Source of the DNA: Syntrophus sp. (in: bacteria)
GTDB lineage: Bacteria; Desulfobacterota; Syntrophia; Syntrophales; UBA5619
DNA: 14,836 nt
Assembly: GCA_013824905.1 (NCBI GenBank)
Contig: PNOO01000036.1
Coordinates: 1-14,836, forward strand
Direction of reading: 5' to 3'
The notes beneath the pieces were generated by a model. That model was not told the origin of the DNA and ran no database searches. It was given only the letters and a program-made list of their open reading frames with translations. Below, in pieces: positions 13,307-14,836 of the stretch. Each line of letters starts with the position of its first letter. Within the stretch, counting starts at the first letter, position 1. The position numbers were made by a program, and so were the translations under genes.

Positions 13307-14122
13307 ATGGACATAGATAAAAACAAGTGCGTCGGCTGCGGCAACTGCCATATCATCTGCACGATGGGAGTGATCTCCCTCGATGAGGATGGCAAATCCG
13401 TCGTGAACCAGGATGAATGCGTGGAATGCTCGACCTGTTACCGGGTGCTCAGGAACGAGAATTACCCCTCCTGGTTCGTCCGCGCCATCCGGAAGGCGCT
13501 CACTGTCTTCAATCTGGGATATCTGGCCGACGTCGATATCTGCCCGACCGGGGCGCTCACGCCCCCCGAGCTTGTCTGGCCGAGGGTCCTTCGTGCCCAG
13601 TTCAGTAATCCCACTGTCGTTCATCCGGGAACCGGCGTCCCCGGCCGCGGGACCGACGAGATCAAGAGCAACGACGTCACCGGGCGGCTCCGGAAGGGCG
13701 AGGCGGGCCTCGTTGTCGAGATCGGCCGCCCCGAACTGGGCGCCTTTTTCCGGGATATCGAGAAGGTGGCGATGGCGCTCGCCCCGCTCGAACCGGTATT
13801 CGAGCCGGAGAACCCCGTCACCCATCTGATTGCCGACAGGAAGACGGGGCGGATGAAGGAGGAGGTCCTGGACGAAAAGGTCCTCTCCGCCATTATCGAA
13901 CTCAAGACGGACATGGAGAAGATCCCCGCGTTTCTGGCCGCTCTGGAGAAGGTTCAGCATGAGATCGATACGGTGATCAGCGTCGGCGTCGCCTCCCGCT
14001 GCCTCGACGATGGAGCGATACCCCACGAAGAATGGGTGCGGAAAGCGGGCTATGCGCTGTCGCCGAACGGCAAGACGAATCTCGGCCTGGGCAGGCCGAG
14101 ATTCAGGGAGGACGAGCCATGA
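13307..14122 (+). CDS. Two-cluster 4Fe-4S ferredoxin-domain protein with unknown C-terminal domain
   Basis: 271 residues from the ATG at 13307, chosen because AAGGA lies 4 nt before it and the Cys motif begins at residue 8; an in-frame ATG at 13268 has no ribosome site. The first motif is Cys8-x2-Cys11-x2-Cys14-x3-Cys18. The second is Cys38-x2-Cys41-x2-Cys44, and its fourth ligand appears to be Cys79 in CPTGAL after an insertion of about 30 residues. Two [4Fe-4S] clusters are expected, so electron transfer is the likely role. Residues about 95-271 form a mixed alpha/beta domain without further Cys except one near 229 (ASRCLDD); I do not recognise it. It overlaps the next gene by 4 bp, implying a complex or shared pathway. 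No transmembrane segment is evident, so it is probably cytoplasmic. Confidence 0.82.
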   Translation: MDIDKNKCVGCGNCHIICTMGVISLDEDGKSVVNQDECVECSTCYRVLRNENYPSWFVRAIRKALTVFNLGYLADVDICPTGALTPPELVWPRVLRAQFSNPTVVHPGTGVPGRGTDEIKSNDVTGRLRKGEAGLVVEIGRPELGAFFRDIEKVAMALAPLEPVFEPENPVTHLIADRKTGRMKEEVLDEKVLSAIIELKTDMEKIPAFLAALEKVQHEIDTVISVGVASRCLDDGAIPHEEWVRKAGYALSPNGKTNLGLGRPRFREDEP

Positions 14123-14769
14123 CCAACACGCTGCACCGCCAGGGCAACCGGGAAGATTTGAAGCACGACTACCTGATCTTCGTCCATACGGCAAAGGGAA
14201 AAAACCGGGAAGGCGCCGCCCCGAAGATCCGTGAATTCATGCGGATCTGCCTGAAATACCACCCCGTGAACATGGGCGATGTCAAGCAGGGGAGCATGCA
14301 TCAGGACGACGTCGCGCTCGACCGGCTCATCGCCGGCATGGAGGATAATACGGTGGGCGCCGCCGCCTTCACCGATCTTGAGACCCTCCAGAAGGTGGTG
14401 GAGGAACTGATCAAGGCGGACCTCGGCATCTGCATCAACATCAGCGGCCTGCTGGACGAGGTCAAGGAATGCTGCCGGAGGGCGGGGATCACCCGTCACA
14501 GCGCCGAGCACTCACTCGGCATCTGGGGGGCAAAGGACCGCCTGCCGGAACGGGAGGTCATGGAATTCAACACGATGTGCGGCCACGGGATGGTCTCCTT
14601 CAACCTCATCCGGAAGATGATCGAACAGGTGCGGCTCCGGCGGATGACGCCGACGCAGGCGGCCCGGATGATGGCAAAATGCTGCGAGTGCGGCGCCTTC
14701 AACCCCTCCCGGGCGGAGACGCTCCTCACGCGGATGCGCGATAGCGGCTTCCTCAACTCTAAGAGATAA
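14119..14769 (+). CDS. Cysteine-rich protein of unknown function, partner of the ferredoxin-type protein
   Basis: 216 residues from the ATG that overlaps the preceding stop (ATGA at 14119-14122). Unrecognised. Visible features are a strand YLIFVHTAKG (18-27), a helical REFMRICLKYHP segment with Cys44, Cys105, Cys118-Cys119, CGHGM at 154-158, and KCCECGAFNPSRAE at 187-200 with Cys188, Cys189 and Cys191. Eight Cys in a cytoplasmic protein, several in short motifs with nearby His, suggest a metal, Fe-S or thiolate site; this is inference. A longer in-frame frame upstream of 14119 overlaps the ferredoxin gene and lacks support. No signal peptide and no membrane segment. About 67 bp remain after it, with no clear terminator. 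Confidence 0.78.
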   Translation: MTNTLHRQGNREDLKHDYLIFVHTAKGKNREGAAPKIREFMRICLKYHPVNMGDVKQGSMHQDDVALDRLIAGMEDNTVGAAAFTDLETLQKVVEELIKADLGICINISGLLDEVKECCRRAGITRHSAEHSLGIWGAKDRLPEREVMEFNTMCGHGMVSFNLIRKMIEQVRLRRMTPTQAARMMAKCCECGAFNPSRAETLLTRMRDSGFLNSKR

Positions 14770-14836
14770 CTCCCCCTCTCCAGTAATTATTTGTTTCTTT
14801 GGTTAAGATTGTATCAATAAACATAAATCGAAAAAA

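Noticed and set aside
13184..14194. 336-codon minus-strand open frame
   Set aside because: Antisense to the ferredoxin-type gene with its Cys motifs; shadow frame.

Overview
The window is GC-rich bacterial chromosome (high-50s percent GC by eye), densely coded, with Shine-Dalgarno sequences ahead of most starts. It has no rRNA, tRNA, CRISPR or insertion-sequence signature. A radical-SAM enzyme and a two-cluster ferredoxin-type protein point to an anaerobe. The gene style is compatible with a deltaproteobacterium (Desulfobacterota, perhaps Syntrophales-like), but no marker gene proves this.

Layout. Positions 1-1422 (minus) hold gmd followed by the 5' part of a GDP-L-fucose synthase gene cut by the window edge: the two steps from GDP-mannose to GDP-L-fucose. 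Positions 1615-2472 (minus) hold mutM, a DNA repair glycosylase with an unusual internal insertion and a good sigma70-type promoter. The 2473-2867 gap carries that promoter, an opposing plus-strand promoter-like pair and a strong hairpin terminator, so a small RNA is possible. A conserved-looking 82-residue protein of unknown function follows (2868-3116).

Positions 3377-7291 (plus) are the most interesting block. They encode a lysine 2,3-aminomutase-type radical-SAM enzyme, two tandem D-Ala-D-Ala-ligase-like ATP-grasp enzymes and a GNAT acetyltransferase. The reading I favour is a small pathway that makes beta-lysine, couples it through amide bonds and perhaps acetylates the product. The product is unknown. 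The leader before the aminomutase gene has a terminator hairpin with a possible competing pairing.

Positions 7464-9081 (plus) are a DUF47/PhoU-like regulator overlapping a Pit phosphate permease. Converging on it is a minus-strand pair (9101-11848): a fused metallophosphoesterase/nucleotidyltransferase protein and an AI-2E-family membrane protein. Upstream of that, also minus, is a glyoxalase I plus glyoxalase II-like operon (11925-13005) for methylglyoxal detoxification, with a recognisable promoter.

From 13307 to 14769 (plus) a two-cluster ferredoxin-domain protein overlaps by 4 bp a cysteine-rich protein I do not recognise; they look like an obligate redox pair. The last 67 bases after it show no clear feature.
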